Assembly: GCA_049521435.1 (NCBI GenBank)
Contig: JBEKOU010000010.1
Coordinates: forward strand, 16,327 to 80,326
Length of the DNA stretch: 64,000 bases
Direction of reading: 5' to 3'
Source: Changshengia sp049521435
GTDB lineage: Bacteria; Chloroflexota; Dormibacteria; Aeolococcales; Aeolococcaceae
Positions 32,696-41,223 of this stretch are shown in pieces. The notes beneath the pieces were generated by a model. It worked only from the letters and a program-made list of their open reading frames with translations, made no database searches and was not told the DNA's origin. Position 1 is the first letter of the stretch, and every line of letters starts with the position of its first letter. Made by a program: the position numbers and the translations under genes.

Positions 32696-33154
32696 ATGTC
32701 CACCCGCTACGTCCGCCCCGACTGGTTCACGACCAACGTCTTCAACCGGCTGGTGGCGGGGCTGACCCGCATCGGGATCAGCGTCCTCGGCTCACGCATC
32801 CTGGCGGTGCGCGGCCGCAAGACGGGCCAGTGGCGGACCACCCCGGTGAACCTCCTCACCCACGAGGGCTCGCGGTACCTGGTGGCGCCCCGGGGCGTCA
32901 CCCAATGGGTGCGCAACGTCCGCGCCGGCTCCGACGTGGAGCTGCGCATCGGTCGCCGCAGCGAGGCGGTGACGCTCGTCGAGCTGCCGGAGGACGAGAA
33001 GCTCCCGGTCCTGCGCGCCTACCTCCGCCGCTGGAAGGTGGAGATCGGCGCCTTCTTCCAGGGCGTGGGGCCGGACGCGCCGGAGGCTGAGCTGGCGAGG
33101 ATCGCGCCCGGCTACCCGGCCTTCCGCGTCGAACCCCACCAGGGCGCCGGCTGA
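32696..33154 (+). CDS. Ddn-like deazaflavin (F420)-dependent nitroreductase family protein
   Basis: A 152-residue split beta-barrel protein of the Ddn family, which in mycobacteria uses F420H2 to reduce nitro compounds or quinones. The sequence shows NRLVAGLTRIGISVLGSR, the RGRKTGQWRTTPVNL segment, GSRYLVAPRG, QWVRNVRAG and a final AFFQGVGPDAPEAE-like region. These match the family signature closely. GGAG lies 9 nt before ATG 32696. It implies that the organism makes F420, although no F420 biosynthesis gene is in the window. Confidence 0.85.
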   Translation: MSTRYVRPDWFTTNVFNRLVAGLTRIGISVLGSRILAVRGRKTGQWRTTPVNLLTHEGSRYLVAPRGVTQWVRNVRAGSDVELRIGRRSEAVTLVELPEDEKLPVLRAYLRRWKVEIGAFFQGVGPDAPEAELARIAPGYPAFRVEPHQGAG

Positions 33155-33192
33155 CCGCCGGTCCCTGCCCAGAGACCGCCGGACCGAGACGA

Positions 33193-33564
33193 TCAGTCGT
33201 CGGCGGGGGCCCGGCATGCGGGCGTGGCACCGGGAAGCCGATGCCGGAAGCGGGCCACCAGGCCGTACCCGGCCCAGGCCACCCAGGAGAATGGCGGCGT
33301 CAGGCATGGCCAGCTCACCAGCCGCCACCACCCGTCACATGCCTGCAGTGCCTTCCCGATCGCCCGATGGCCGCGGTACACCTGACCCGCGCCGTCGACC
33401 CACCATGCCGCCGCGGATACGTCCCGCGCCATCAGGCCATATGCGGAAACGTCGAGCTGCTGTCCGGGCACGACGTCGGCATCCCGGAGCCTGCGCTGGG
33501 CCCACCGCGCACATGACGTGCAGAAGCCGCAGTCGCCGTCGAAGATGAGCAGCGGTCGGTTCAT
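33193..33564 (-). CDS. DCC-family thiol-disulfide oxidoreductase (DUF393)
   Basis: A 123-residue thioredoxin-like protein with the diagnostic start LLIFDGDCGFCTSCARW, containing the DxDCxxC pair at residues 9-16. The remaining family features, a WWVDGAGQVYRGHRAIGKAL strand-helix and a C-terminal FRHRLPG, are present. Members are small redox or electron-transfer-like proteins of unclear partner. It follows the proline dehydrogenase gene by 45 bp on the same strand and could be cotranscribed, but no mechanistic link is established. ATG 33564 has no clear Shine-Dalgarno. Confidence 0.83.
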   Translation of the reverse strand: MNRPLLIFDGDCGFCTSCARWAQRRLRDADVVPGQQLDVSAYGLMARDVSAAAWWVDGAGQVYRGHRAIGKALQACDGWWRLVSWPCLTPPFSWVAWAGYGLVARFRHRLPGATPACRAPADD

Positions 33565-33609
33565 CCGCCGAGACCCGGTCCCGGGCGCGGCGAGCGCCGG
33601 GCCGGCAGA

Positions 33610-34587
33610 TCAGCTGCGCGGAGCACCGCTTCGCAGACCCCGCTGCCGGACCAGCGACCGGCCGAGCAGGAGCGCGTTGCGCGGATGCTCGCCGACCCGG
33701 CGCACCGCGTAGGGCCACCAGGCGACCCCGAACGGAATGTAGAGCCGCACCGCGTGGCCCTGAGCTCGCAAACGCCGCTCGCCCTCCCGGTGGGCACCGT
33801 AGAGGAACTCGAACTCATAGCCGTCCTGGGGCACGCCCATCTCGCGGGCGAGCCCGGCGACCCGCCCGATGAGCACGTCGTCGTGAGTGGCGAAGACCGG
33901 GTGCAGACCGGCCTCGCGGGCCGGCGGGCTGAGCATCGTGCGTGCCAGCGCGAGGTAGCTGCGCGCGATGGCGACTTTCCCCTGGTGGTCGTGCTCCGGC
34001 CCGCGGGGGAAGGCTCCCTTCACCAGGCGGACCGCCGGCGCGCGCGTGACCACGCTCTGGAGGTCTTCCCCGGTGCGCCGGAGTCGGGCCTGCAGGGTCA
34101 CCGCGGCCGGGAGCCCCTGGTCGAGGAGGCCCCGCTGCAGGCGGAGCGTCGGCTCCACCAGGGAGAGATCCTCCATGTCCAGCATCAGGAAGTTGCGTCC
34201 GACCACGGGCTGTGCGGCCACGGAGCGGGCGATGCGCTCCGCGTTGGCGCGGCAGAGGTCCGGGCTCGCCAGCTGGCCGATCGCAGTGGGGTCGACGGAG
34301 ACCTGGACGTCGAGGGCGGCCGCGCCCAGGAGCCGGGAGACGGCCAGCGACGCCTCGACGGTGCGTCCGATCATCACCGGGTCGTTGACGTACTCGCCGA
34401 GGTAGGAGAGCGACGCCGAGATGCCCCGCCCGCCGCGCAGCCGGCGCGCCGTGGCCACCGCGGCGTCCGGTCCTCCCACCACCACGAAGCGCCGGGCGAG
34501 CGCGGTGGCTCCGGCGTGACGCTGCATGAGGGCCGTGACCCGCTCACTCCGCGCCAGGCGGATCATCGTCTGCTGCCAGAGATCCAC
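33610..34587 (-). CDS. Proline dehydrogenase (monofunctional)
   Basis: A 325-residue FAD-linked TIM-barrel enzyme oxidising L-proline to pyrroline-5-carboxylate. Visible family blocks are LSYLGEYV near residue 60, a Val/Asp strand around VSVDPTAIG, LMLDMEDLSLV, VRLVKGAFPRGPEHD, HPVFATHDD, the active-site strand YEFEFLYGA, and VRLYIPFGVAWWPYAVRRVGEHP near the end with its conserved arginines. Length fits the monofunctional PRODH/PutB class, so a separate P5C dehydrogenase is expected elsewhere. GTG 34587 has GGAGG a few nt upstream. It lies next to the tRNA-Lys 3'-half duplicate. Confidence 0.87.
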   Translation of the reverse strand: MDLWQQTMIRLARSERVTALMQRHAGATALARRFVVVGGPDAAVATARRLRGGRGISASLSYLGEYVNDPVMIGRTVEASLAVSRLLGAAALDVQVSVDPTAIGQLASPDLCRANAERIARSVAAQPVVGRNFLMLDMEDLSLVEPTLRLQRGLLDQGLPAAVTLQARLRRTGEDLQSVVTRAPAVRLVKGAFPRGPEHDHQGKVAIARSYLALARTMLSPPAREAGLHPVFATHDDVLIGRVAGLAREMGVPQDGYEFEFLYGAHREGERRLRAQGHAVRLYIPFGVAWWPYAVRRVGEHPRNALLLGRSLVRQRGLRSGAPRS

Positions 34588-34630
34588 GGAGCCTCCAGTG
34601 GCTGGGCGGCGGGGTCGCGGTTAAACGGGG

Positions 34631-34672
34631 ATGTGGTACCCGCTACAGGACTCGAACCTGTGACCAAGGGAT
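34631..34672. repeat. Duplicate of the tRNA-Lys 3' half (left att-like repeat)
   Basis: These 42 bases are identical to 35527-35568. They cover the CCA end, acceptor 3' strand, T arm, variable region and the 3' side of the anticodon stem of the tRNA-Lys gene, plus 3 bases beyond CCA. Identity continues for four of the next five bases, then ends. Spacing is 896 bp. No 5' half of a tRNA is present here. Confidence 0.85.
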
Positions 34673-34850
34673 CAAGATCCGAGCCGGTGCAATCTCGGCG
34701 TCAGTTCTCTCGTGTCGGAGTAAGCATGATCACACGCTGGCATGCGCAGAAGGTCCGGACCCGAAACGCAGGGCGCGATGATGGCGGCTCACCCGCCCGC
34801 GCGACTCTCGGGGCGCACCGCGACGAGCGGACTGATCGGAGGTGGCGACA

Positions 34851-35447
34851 GTGAACCGGGCACTCGCCGCGATGGCCCGTCAGTGGCCTTGGTGGGTTAC
34901 GGTCGCCGTCTCCGTGGCGCTCCTGGTCCTCGGCTGTGTGCTGCTCGTCGGCGCGGTGAATGCGGATCAGACCGCCTATCCCTTCGTGGCGAGCGGCAGT
35001 TGCCCCAGGGGATTCATCTCCTTCCTCATGGGCCCGACCCGCCAGCCGACCTGCGAATCGAGCCTAACCCACGCTCCAGACCGGATAGCCCAGACGTACA
35101 CGGGGATGACGATCGCTGCGGTGGGGCTCGCTCTGGGCCTCGTCGCCTGGGCCCGCGCTCTGCGCCGCGCTCGGTGGCACCGGCTCCTGCTCTGGATCCC
35201 ACTGGAGGCGCTCGACTTGCTGGTGATCTCCGTGGTGGGCGTGAGCGTGAGCCTTCGGGATCTGTATCTGTTCTGTTGGGAAGCCCCATGCCCCTCAACG
35301 CCGCCAGAGCTACCCGGGGCGACCGCGGCATTCAACGTCGTCGACAGCGTCTCCCTCGCGGAGCTGGGGGTGGTCTTGGCGGCGGCCGCGGTCACGGTCC
35401 TCGTGGTCGTCGGCAAGGTGGTTCGTCGATCCGAACCTCCCGCCTGA
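34851..35447 (+). CDS. Membrane protein of unknown function inside the tRNA-flanked segment
   Basis: I do not recognise this 198-residue protein. It has about four hydrophobic segments: residues 16-38 (VTVAVSVALLVLGCVLLVGA), 88-108 (GMTIAAVGLALGLVAWA), 118-138 (LLLWIPLEALDLLVISVVGV) and 172-190 (LGVVLAAAAVTVLVVVG). The first external loop, about residues 40-85, has two cysteines (GSCPRG and PTCESS) that could form a disulfide; another pair occurs in LFCWEAPCPS. GTG 34851 has GGAGG 8 nt upstream; GTG 34842 is less suited. It is the only cargo gene between the two tRNA-Lys repeats, so it may have arrived by integration. Confidence 0.6.
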   Translation: MNRALAAMARQWPWWVTVAVSVALLVLGCVLLVGAVNADQTAYPFVASGSCPRGFISFLMGPTRQPTCESSLTHAPDRIAQTYTGMTIAAVGLALGLVAWARALRRARWHRLLLWIPLEALDLLVISVVGVSVSLRDLYLFCWEAPCPSTPPELPGATAAFNVVDSVSLAELGVVLAAAAVTVLVVVGKVVRRSEPPA

Positions 35448-35529
35448 CCAGCGTGCTGCCAGCGCTGCTGTCAGACCGCTGGCGCCGTGCCGTCGACACA
35501 GCATGAGCCCAGTTGTTGAATTCAGAATG

Positions 35530-35605
35530 TGGTACCCGCTACAGGACTCGAACCTGTGACCAAGGGATTAAGAGTCCCCTGCTCTACCAACTGAGCTAAG
35601 CGGGC
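35530..35605 (-). tRNA. tRNA-Lys(CTT)
   Basis: Folds as a 76-nt tRNA on the minus strand. The acceptor pairs GCCCGCT with AGCGGGT (a G-U first pair), the D arm contains TAGCTCAGTTGGTAGAGCA, the anticodon loop reads CTCTTAA with anticodon CTT for AAG codons, and the T arm contains GGTTCGAGTCC. The CCA end is encoded. Its 3' half is duplicated at 34631-34672. Confidence 0.95.
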
Positions 35606-35658
35606 CAGTCCAGGGCCGGCGATCGGAGCCGCCGCCGGCCACCCCTCGGCGACCGATT

Positions 35659-36447
35659 CTACCGCCGCACGGCGCCGGCGCTCGGCGAGCCGGGGCGGCC
35701 TCCGACCACCCCGCGCCACCGCTTCAGGTTCAATTCGAGCAGCGAACGGCGCTGCTGACCCAGCCGCAGGGAGAGCGGCGGGCCGGCCGGGTCGAGCGCG
35801 CGGAGTGGCGAGGTGGTGCGGCCCTCGATGGCCCGGCGGAGGTCGGCGGCGCCTCTCCCCGGGTAGACCGAGACCAGTCGGCCCAGGTCGTGGACCCCGA
35901 AGTGGCTGTCCCCGGCCGCCAGCATCGCCCCCACCCGCTCCCGGTGAGCGGCGCAGAAGTCGTCCAGCCGCTTCCAGGTGCCGGGGAGCACCGGAGCGGT
36001 GTGGCGGACCTCGATCCCGTCGACGGCCCGCGTCTCCAGGAGGCGGCGGAGCCGGCCCTCGGTGATCGACGCGAACCAGGTGGGCATGAACGGATGGGCC
36101 ACCACCGCCAAGCCGCCGGCGTCGTGGATGGCGTCGACGGTGTCCTCCACCGGCATGTGCATCCGGATCGCCCGGTCGATGAAGAGGGCCACCACGTGGA
36201 TCCCGGGGGGGAAGGCGCAGGTCACCTCCTCACCCGCCACCACGTCGACGCCCAGCTCGGCGCCGACCTCGGTGGCCTCCTCCAGGGGGGAGAGGGTGTC
36301 GTGGTCGGTGATGCAGATGACCGAGAGCCCGATGGCGGCGGCGGCGCGCACCAGCTCCACCGCGGTGACCATGCCGTCGCTCTCCAGGGTGTGGCTGTGG
36401 GCCTCGGCGACGCTCAGCCCGGCGCCGACCCGGATGCGATCAGGCAT
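35659..36447 (-). CDS. PHP-domain metal-dependent phosphoesterase
   Basis: A 262-residue polymerase-and-histidinol-phosphatase domain protein. Metal-ligand motifs run in order: HSHTLESDG near residue 17, ITDHDTLSP, VVAGEEVTC, VVAHPFMP and AAGDSHFG. Such stand-alone PHP proteins hydrolyse 3',5'-nucleotides, oligoribonucleotides or sugar phosphates. Start ATG 36447 overlaps the end of the upstream PAP2 gene by 8 bp, indicating coupled translation. The C-terminal 45 residues are Leu/Arg-rich. Substrate not predictable here. Confidence 0.82.
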   Translation of the reverse strand: MPDRIRVGAGLSVAEAHSHTLESDGMVTAVELVRAAAAIGLSVICITDHDTLSPLEEATEVGAELGVDVVAGEEVTCAFPPGIHVVALFIDRAIRMHMPVEDTVDAIHDAGGLAVVAHPFMPTWFASITEGRLRRLLETRAVDGIEVRHTAPVLPGTWKRLDDFCAAHRERVGAMLAAGDSHFGVHDLGRLVSVYPGRGAADLRRAIEGRTTSPLRALDPAGPPLSLRLGQQRRSLLELNLKRWRGVVGGRPGSPSAGAVRR

Positions 36448-37432
36448 GGGCGCCCTGCGGCGGTGCGGGGGTTGCCTCGAGGGCGGGACGGGCGGTGCGG
36501 AGGACGGTGACGTGGGGCACGACGACACGCATCATCACCCACCAGGAACCCGCGGCCAGCAGCACCCCCCCGATCACGTCGACGACGTAGTGCTCGCCGA
36601 GGAAGACGACACTGATGAAGACCAGGAGGGACCAGCCGAAGAGGATCCAGGAGCCACGCGGGTAGACGCGCCGCAGGGCCAGCCAGCCGAGGGTGGGGAA
36701 GGCCGCGTGCAGCGAGGGGAAGGCGGCGGTCGAGTTGGGGTTGAGCAGGCTGTAGAACGGGCTGATCGCGCTGGGCAGGGTGTGCTGCGAGTTGATCAGG
36801 TCGGTGACCCCGGCCAGCATGTGGTCCTGGGCCGCGTACCAGGGCGGCGCCGTCGGCACCAGCATGAAGAAGACGAACCCGACCAAGCACATCCCGAGCA
36901 GCGCGGTGACGAAGCGCAGGTACTGGGCACGGTCCTTGAGCCAGAGCACCAGGCCCACCAGCAGTGGCACCACGAAATGGCAGAAGTAGACGATGGTCGC
37001 GGCCACCGCCAGCACGTGCAGGGTGGTGCCGCTCACCGCGTGCTGCAGGACCTGGCTGGGATCGTGGCCGAAGAAGAGCCACTTCTCGAGGTTGGCGAGG
37101 CTCGCCACCTGGGGTGCGATCCCGTCGTTGTGGACGATCCCGCGCATCGCCTCCCACCCCAGGAAGATGGCGATGAACGGGACCCAGTCGCCGAGGAAAC
37201 GGAAGAACCGGCCGCTGAGCAGGGCCACCGGGATGAAGACAAGCAGGAGGTAGTCGGGCGAGACCGAGATCCCGCGCCAGATCATGATCCCCGCCACCAC
37301 CACGACATAGGCGAGCCCCACGGCGACCATCGGGCCGGAGCGGCGGGCCCAGGCGGGGCGGCGGCTGAGCCAGGCGACCACGCCGGCGGCCTTGGAGGAC
37401 ATTCGGGGCAGTCTAGCGACCCGGCTCTTCAT
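36440..37432 (-). CDS. PAP2-superfamily membrane phosphatase/phosphotransferase
   Basis: A 330-residue protein with about six membrane segments. The PAP2 catalytic motifs are visible as PSLHAAFP and, later, FLGEHYVVDVIGG with the catalytic histidines; the first KxxxxxxRP motif is replaced by less typical residues, as in Aur1/inositolphosphotransferase-like members. A central long periplasmic loop contains TAPPWYAAQDH, typical of the inositol-phosphoceramide-synthase-like branch. Thus it may transfer a phospho-head group between lipids rather than simply dephosphorylate. It precedes and overlaps a PHP gene, and lies divergently from the two-component system with about 115 bp between. ATG 37432 or 37402 are possible starts. 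Confidence 0.8.
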   Translation of the reverse strand: MKSRVARLPRMSSKAAGVVAWLSRRPAWARRSGPMVAVGLAYVVVVAGIMIWRGISVSPDYLLLVFIPVALLSGRFFRFLGDWVPFIAIFLGWEAMRGIVHNDGIAPQVASLANLEKWLFFGHDPSQVLQHAVSGTTLHVLAVAATIVYFCHFVVPLLVGLVLWLKDRAQYLRFVTALLGMCLVGFVFFMLVPTAPPWYAAQDHMLAGVTDLINSQHTLPSAISPFYSLLNPNSTAAFPSLHAAFPTLGWLALRRVYPRGSWILFGWSLLVFISVVFLGEHYVVDVIGGVLLAAGSWWVMMRVVVPHVTVLRTARPALEATPAPPQGAHA

Positions 37433-37533
37433 CCCCTCTTAACCGGCCTCCGGCCGTCCCGGGATCCGGGTTGGCAGCGCTGAGAGGTCGATGAGAAGCG
37501 GGCGCCGGTCCGATGAGCGGACCAATTGGCCCA

Positions 37534-37539
37534 TATACT
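37534..37539 (+). promoter_or_regulatory. -10 box of the two-component operon
   Basis: TATACT ends 10 nt before ATG 37550. The -35 region is weak. A GGAG lies in between at 37541-37544, so a leaderless or very short leader is likely. Confidence 0.45.
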
Positions 37540-37549
37540 CGGAGCCGAG

Positions 37550-38245
37550 ATGACCGAACGGGGCCGCATCCTGGTGGTCGACGACGAGCCGGCGATCACC
37601 GATTTCATCGCCCTCGGCCTGCACCACGAGGGCTACCAGGTGGCCACCGCCGGCGACGGGCACCAGGGGCTGCGCGCCGTCAACGAGTTCAAGCCGGACC
37701 TGGTGATCCTCGATGTGATGATGCCCCGGCTGGACGGCTTCGAGCTCTGCAGGGCGATCGCCGGCGAGCCGCGGCGGGGGATCATCATCCTGAGCGCTCG
37801 CGACGAGACCACCGATCGCATTCACGGCCTGGAGCTGGGCGCCGACGACTACCTGGTCAAGCCCTTCGAGTTCGGGGAGCTGCTGGCCCGGGTCAAGGCG
37901 GTGCTGCGGCGGCGCACCCCCGACCTCAACCGGGTGGTGCGGGTGGGCGACCTCACCATCGACACCGCGACCCGCGAGGTCCGGGTGGGCGAGCGCCAGC
38001 TCGACCTCTCGGTGCGCGAGTACGACCTCCTCCATTTCCTCGCCGTGCACTCCGACGAGGTGATGCTCCGCCAGCGCATCCTCGACGAGGTCTGGGGTTA
38101 CAACTTCTTCGGCGACGAGAACAACGTCGAGGTCTACATCCGCTACCTCCGCCAGAAGCTGGCGGACGCGGACCACCAGCGCATCCAGACCGTGCGCGGC
38201 GTCGGCTACCGGCTGCACGCGGTCGGCGGGGTGGCGCCGGAGTGA
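37550..38245 (+). CDS. OmpR/PhoB-family response regulator
   Basis: A 231-residue two-domain regulator. The receiver has DDE at residues 12-14, the phosphoacceptor Asp55 in LVILDVMMPRLDG, and the conserved lysine in YLVKPFEFGEL. The C-terminal winged helix carries LDLSVREYDLLHFLA, VWGYNFFGDENNVEVYIRYL and a final TVRGVGYRL, all typical of OmpR/PhoB. It lies 9 bp upstream of a histidine kinase gene and forms one operon with it. The promoter has a TATACT box. The controlled genes are not known; the neighbouring PAP2-PHP pair is divergent. Confidence 0.92.
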   Translation: MTERGRILVVDDEPAITDFIALGLHHEGYQVATAGDGHQGLRAVNEFKPDLVILDVMMPRLDGFELCRAIAGEPRRGIIILSARDETTDRIHGLELGADDYLVKPFEFGELLARVKAVLRRRTPDLNRVVRVGDLTIDTATREVRVGERQLDLSVREYDLLHFLAVHSDEVMLRQRILDEVWGYNFFGDENNVEVYIRYLRQKLADADHQRIQTVRGVGYRLHAVGGVAPE

Positions 38246-38254
38246 GGTGACCCC

Positions 38255-39721
38255 GTGAGCCGCATCGGCCGGGCGCTGCGCAGCCTCCGCTGGCGGCTCA
38301 CCCTCACCTACCTGGTGCTCATCGCGGTCCTGCTGGCGGGGCTCGGCACCTTCCAGTATCTCAGCCTCCGGAGCAGCCTCATCGACGGCCGCGTCCAGGC
38401 CCTGGGCGGCGACCTGCTGGCGGCGCAGAAGCTGTATGCGAGCGGCGATCTGACCTCCACAGCGGCCGCCGCCAAGGTCCGCACCCTGGCAACCCTGATC
38501 CGCTCGGCGTCGGGTCAGTCCGTGACGGTCGCGCTCTTCGGTCCCGCGGGCGTCCGGCGCGTCGTGATCCCCGCCGGCGCCGATCCTCCGCAGCTGGATC
38601 CGGGCCCCTTCGACACGCTCATCTCTCAGGGTGCCGAGCAGCACGAGATCGTCGGTTCGGACCTGGTCGCCGGCTTCCCGGTGGGGGTCAAGGACCCCAC
38701 GCTGGTCCGCACCACCGCGGTGGTCGAGGTCTCCGAGCCGATGACGCCGATCGACAACGTGCTCTCCGGCGACGTCGAGGGGCTCGCCCTCGGAGGCGGC
38801 GTGCTCCTGCTCCTGGTGCTGCTCCTCGGCCTCCTCCTCACCAGCACCGCCCTTCGTCCCCTCCGCCGCCTCACCGACACCGCCGGGCAGCTGGCGAGCG
38901 GCGACCTGCGCGCCCGGAGCCGGCTGGTCCCCCGTGCCGACGAGGTCGGGCAGCTGGCCAGCGCCTTCGATCACATGGCGGACCGGATCGAGGACGCCTT
39001 CGCGGCCCAGGTCGAGTCGGAGAACCGGGTGCGGCGATTCATCGCCGATGCCTCGCACGAGCTGCGAACGCCGGTCACCGCGCTGGCCGGCTACATCGAC
39101 GTCCTGCGCCGCGGCGCCGCCCAGAGCCCGCAGGCGATGGACGCCGCCCTCGGCATGATGGCGCGGGAGTCGGATCGGCTCCGGGTGCTGGTGCTCGACC
39201 TGCTCACCCTGGCCCGGGTGGACGCGCGCAGCCAGCAGAGGCCGGAGGACTTTGACCTGGTGGCGGCGCTGGGCCGCTTGCTCGACGAGAGCGTCCCCGG
39301 GATGCCGCCGCAGGTGGTTCGCGATCTATCGGGATCCCCGGTGATCGTGCGCTGCGACCGCGGGGCTCTCGCCACCGTCGTCCGCAACCTCCTCACCAAC
39401 GCCGGCAAGTACGCACCCGGGGCACGCCAGGAGTGGTCGGTGCGTGTGGACGGCGCCCGCGCAAGGGTGGACGCGCACGACGACGGGCCGGGCATCCCGG
39501 CTGCCGACCTCCCCCACGTCTTCGAGCGCTTCTATCGCGGGGAGAAGACGCGGTCCCGGGAGGAGGGGGGCAGCGGCCTCGGGCTCTCCATCGTGCAGGG
39601 GCTGGTCCGCGCCCAGGGCGGCGAGGTCGCCATCACGAGCGCCGAGGGCGCCGGGACCACGGTCACCTTCTGGCTGCCGCTGTCGGGTGATGGCCGGCAG
39701 GGCGCTCCCGCACCCCGTTAG
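38255..39721 (+). CDS. Membrane sensor histidine kinase
   Basis: A 488-residue sensor with an N-terminal TM helix (LTYLVLIAVLLAGLGTFQYL), a 150-residue extracytoplasmic domain, a second TM (GVLLLLVLLLGLLLTSTALR), a HAMP domain, then the kinase. The H-box is FIADASHELRTP with His268; the N-box NLLTNAGKYAPG, G1 DDGPGIP, F box FERFYRGE and G2 GGSGLGLSI are intact. The sensor domain is unrecognised. GTG 38255 follows the response regulator by 9 bp, so they are cotranscribed. The C-terminal tail is Pro/Ala rich. Confidence 0.92.
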   Translation: MSRIGRALRSLRWRLTLTYLVLIAVLLAGLGTFQYLSLRSSLIDGRVQALGGDLLAAQKLYASGDLTSTAAAAKVRTLATLIRSASGQSVTVALFGPAGVRRVVIPAGADPPQLDPGPFDTLISQGAEQHEIVGSDLVAGFPVGVKDPTLVRTTAVVEVSEPMTPIDNVLSGDVEGLALGGGVLLLLVLLLGLLLTSTALRPLRRLTDTAGQLASGDLRARSRLVPRADEVGQLASAFDHMADRIEDAFAAQVESENRVRRFIADASHELRTPVTALAGYIDVLRRGAAQSPQAMDAALGMMARESDRLRVLVLDLLTLARVDARSQQRPEDFDLVAALGRLLDESVPGMPPQVVRDLSGSPVIVRCDRGALATVVRNLLTNAGKYAPGARQEWSVRVDGARARVDAHDDGPGIPAADLPHVFERFYRGEKTRSREEGGSGLGLSIVQGLVRAQGGEVAITSAEGAGTTVTFWLPLSGDGRQGAPAPR

Positions 39722-39740
39722 GTCGCGCCGCGGGTCGGGC

Positions 39741-40484
39741 TCAGCGGCGCTTCCGTCCCACTAGAGTGCAAACGTTCATGCCGATCAGCATCGGCAGAAG
39801 GATGAGGCCGGGAATCGCGAACCGCCAACCGCTGGGTGAGCTCGCCACCGCCAGCGCGGCGAAGACGATCGCCGCCACAGCGAAGCCCAGCCCGATGACG
39901 GCGAACCGGCGGGCGGCGGCGCGCGCCTCCGGACGGGGCGTCCTACCGGTGACGGGCGGCCGCCATCCGGTGATGGGGTGTCCCAGCCACTCCTGCAGCG
40001 CAGCCACGCTCCCTGCCAGGTGGGGGTCGGACAGCCCCACGTTGCCCGCCGCGAGCTGGACGTGGGATCCGTCGGTCCGCGCGAGACCCACGATCTGCGA
40101 GTACGGCTGCCCCATGAAGTTGACGGGCTTCACCTCCACTCCCAGGATGTCGCTGCGCTCGAGCACGTGTGTCCGGAAGAGGGTGCGAACGATCAGGCGC
40201 TCACCGGCAGCGGAGACCCCCGTGTGCCAGATGTGCCAGACCCACAGTGGGCTGGTGAGAGCCATCGCGTTGACGAGCGCGGTCATCAGGGTGTTGAACG
40301 CGACGAGCAGCGCCAGCGCTCCCGTGATCGACCCTGTCCCGTGCTCCGCCATCTCGACATCGAGGAAGACGCTCACACCGAGGGTCAAAACTGCGAAGGC
40401 GAGTGCGGCGAACCTTGCTCGCGGAGGCGGCCCCACCAGCCGGGTCGCGCCGGCCCGCCGTGATCGCATCTCGGTCCGCTCCAT
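39741..40484 (-). CDS. Membrane protein with PH-like domain
   Basis: About 247 residues. Two hydrophobic segments near residues 30-85 (ALAFAVLTLGVSVFLDVEM, ITGALALLVAFNTLMTALVN) precede a domain of about 85 residues resembling bacterial PH domains (TGVSAAGERLIVRTLFRTHVL, LGVEVKPVNFMGQ, GSHVQLAAGNV). Two more membrane helices follow near the C-terminus. The function is unknown. The start is unclear: ATG 40484 and ATG 40469 are both possible and a TTG at 40562 is in frame; only 40469 has a nearby GGAG. It is convergent with the histidine kinase gene. Confidence 0.65.
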   Translation of the reverse strand: MERTEMRSRRAGATRLVGPPPRARFAALAFAVLTLGVSVFLDVEMAEHGTGSITGALALLVAFNTLMTALVNAMALTSPLWVWHIWHTGVSAAGERLIVRTLFRTHVLERSDILGVEVKPVNFMGQPYSQIVGLARTDGSHVQLAAGNVGLSDPHLAGSVAALQEWLGHPITGWRPPVTGRTPRPEARAAARRFAVIGLGFAVAAIVFAALAVASSPSGWRFAIPGLILLPMLIGMNVCTLVGRKRR

Positions 40485-40599
40485 CGACGGGTTCGGGTCG
40501 CTGCTCCGCCGCGACCCTCCATGGAGCCGGCGACGGACGACCACGATGCTACCCCCACTCAACGAGACCGATCAGGGCAGGTGCAGGATCGTCACCTCC

Positions 40600-41223
40600 T
40601 CAGCGCCGGCCGCGAGGGGATCGAGGCGCTGCCGGGTAAGCCTCCATCAGACCGGCGATGCTGGCCAGCCAGGCGTCGGTGATCTCCGCGACCGTCGCGC
40701 CCGCTGGGAAGGTCAGGGGTTCGCCCAGGACGATCCGCACCAGGCGGCGGAAGTGCCGCGGCCGGATCTCGCCGATGTGCACGATGTCCTCCAGTCCCCG
40801 GACGATCATCGGGACGAGCGGAGCACCGGTCTCCTGGACGATGCGCGCGGCTCCGCGCCGGGGACGCTTCTGCACCTCGCCGGGGGTGAAGCCGGCGGTG
40901 GCGATCCACACCACCCCGCCCGCCCGGATCACCTCGCAGGCGCGGGTGAGCGTGTCGGATCGGGTGGGGATGCCGCCCACCGCGCGGAAGAACCACCCGA
41001 AGCTGCGCGATTCCCCGAAGCGCCGGTTGTAGATCGGCTGCACACGCCGGTCGACCAGGCCCAGCAGCGGGCCGTCGTAATACGAGCTGTGGTGCGCCGC
41101 GATGACGCACGCCTCACGCGGGATGTGGCCCTCGATGCGCACCTTGAAAACGAGGCGGAGCAGGGTCAGGACGACCGGCCGGACGATCCCGTTGGCGACC
41201 AGACCCTGAAACCACCGGCGCAT
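40600..41223 (-). CDS. PlsC-like lysophospholipid acyltransferase
   Basis: A membrane-associated acyltransferase of about 207 residues from ATG 41223. The key motif H-x4-D is AHHSSYYDG near residue 45; the later region GVVWIATAGFTPGEVQKRP replaces the usual FPEGTRS. An RIVQETGAPLVPMIV strand and a final LVRIVLGEPLTFP also fit 1-acyl-glycerol-3-phosphate acyltransferases. ATG 41223 has GAGGA about 8 nt upstream; GTG 41298 would add 25 residues with no clear ribosome site. Function in phospholipid assembly is likely, but the acceptor is not certain because of the altered second motif. Confidence 0.75.
   Translation of the reverse strand: MRRWFQGLVANGIVRPVVLTLLRLVFKVRIEGHIPREACVIAAHHSSYYDGPLLGLVDRRVQPIYNRRFGESRSFGWFFRAVGGIPTRSDTLTRACEVIRAGGVVWIATAGFTPGEVQKRPRRGAARIVQETGAPLVPMIVRGLEDIVHIGEIRPRHFRRLVRIVLGEPLTFPAGATVAEITDAWLASIAGLMEAYPAAPRSPRGRR

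Larger units (their letters stand above)
34631..35526. mobile_element. Putative 896-bp insertion bounded by tRNA-Lys direct repeats
   Basis: The segment lies between the true tRNA-Lys 3' end and a 42-bp copy of it, the arrangement left by integrases that use tRNA 3' ends. It contains only one supported gene, a four-helix membrane protein at 34851-35447. No integrase is visible, so it would be a remnant or a satellite mobilised in trans. The part 34673-34850 holds no gene I can support. Confidence 0.5.

Noticed and set aside
34631..34706. A second complete tRNA gene
   Set aside because: Only the 3' half matches tRNA-Lys; no D arm or 5' acceptor strand is present, and pairing cannot be completed.
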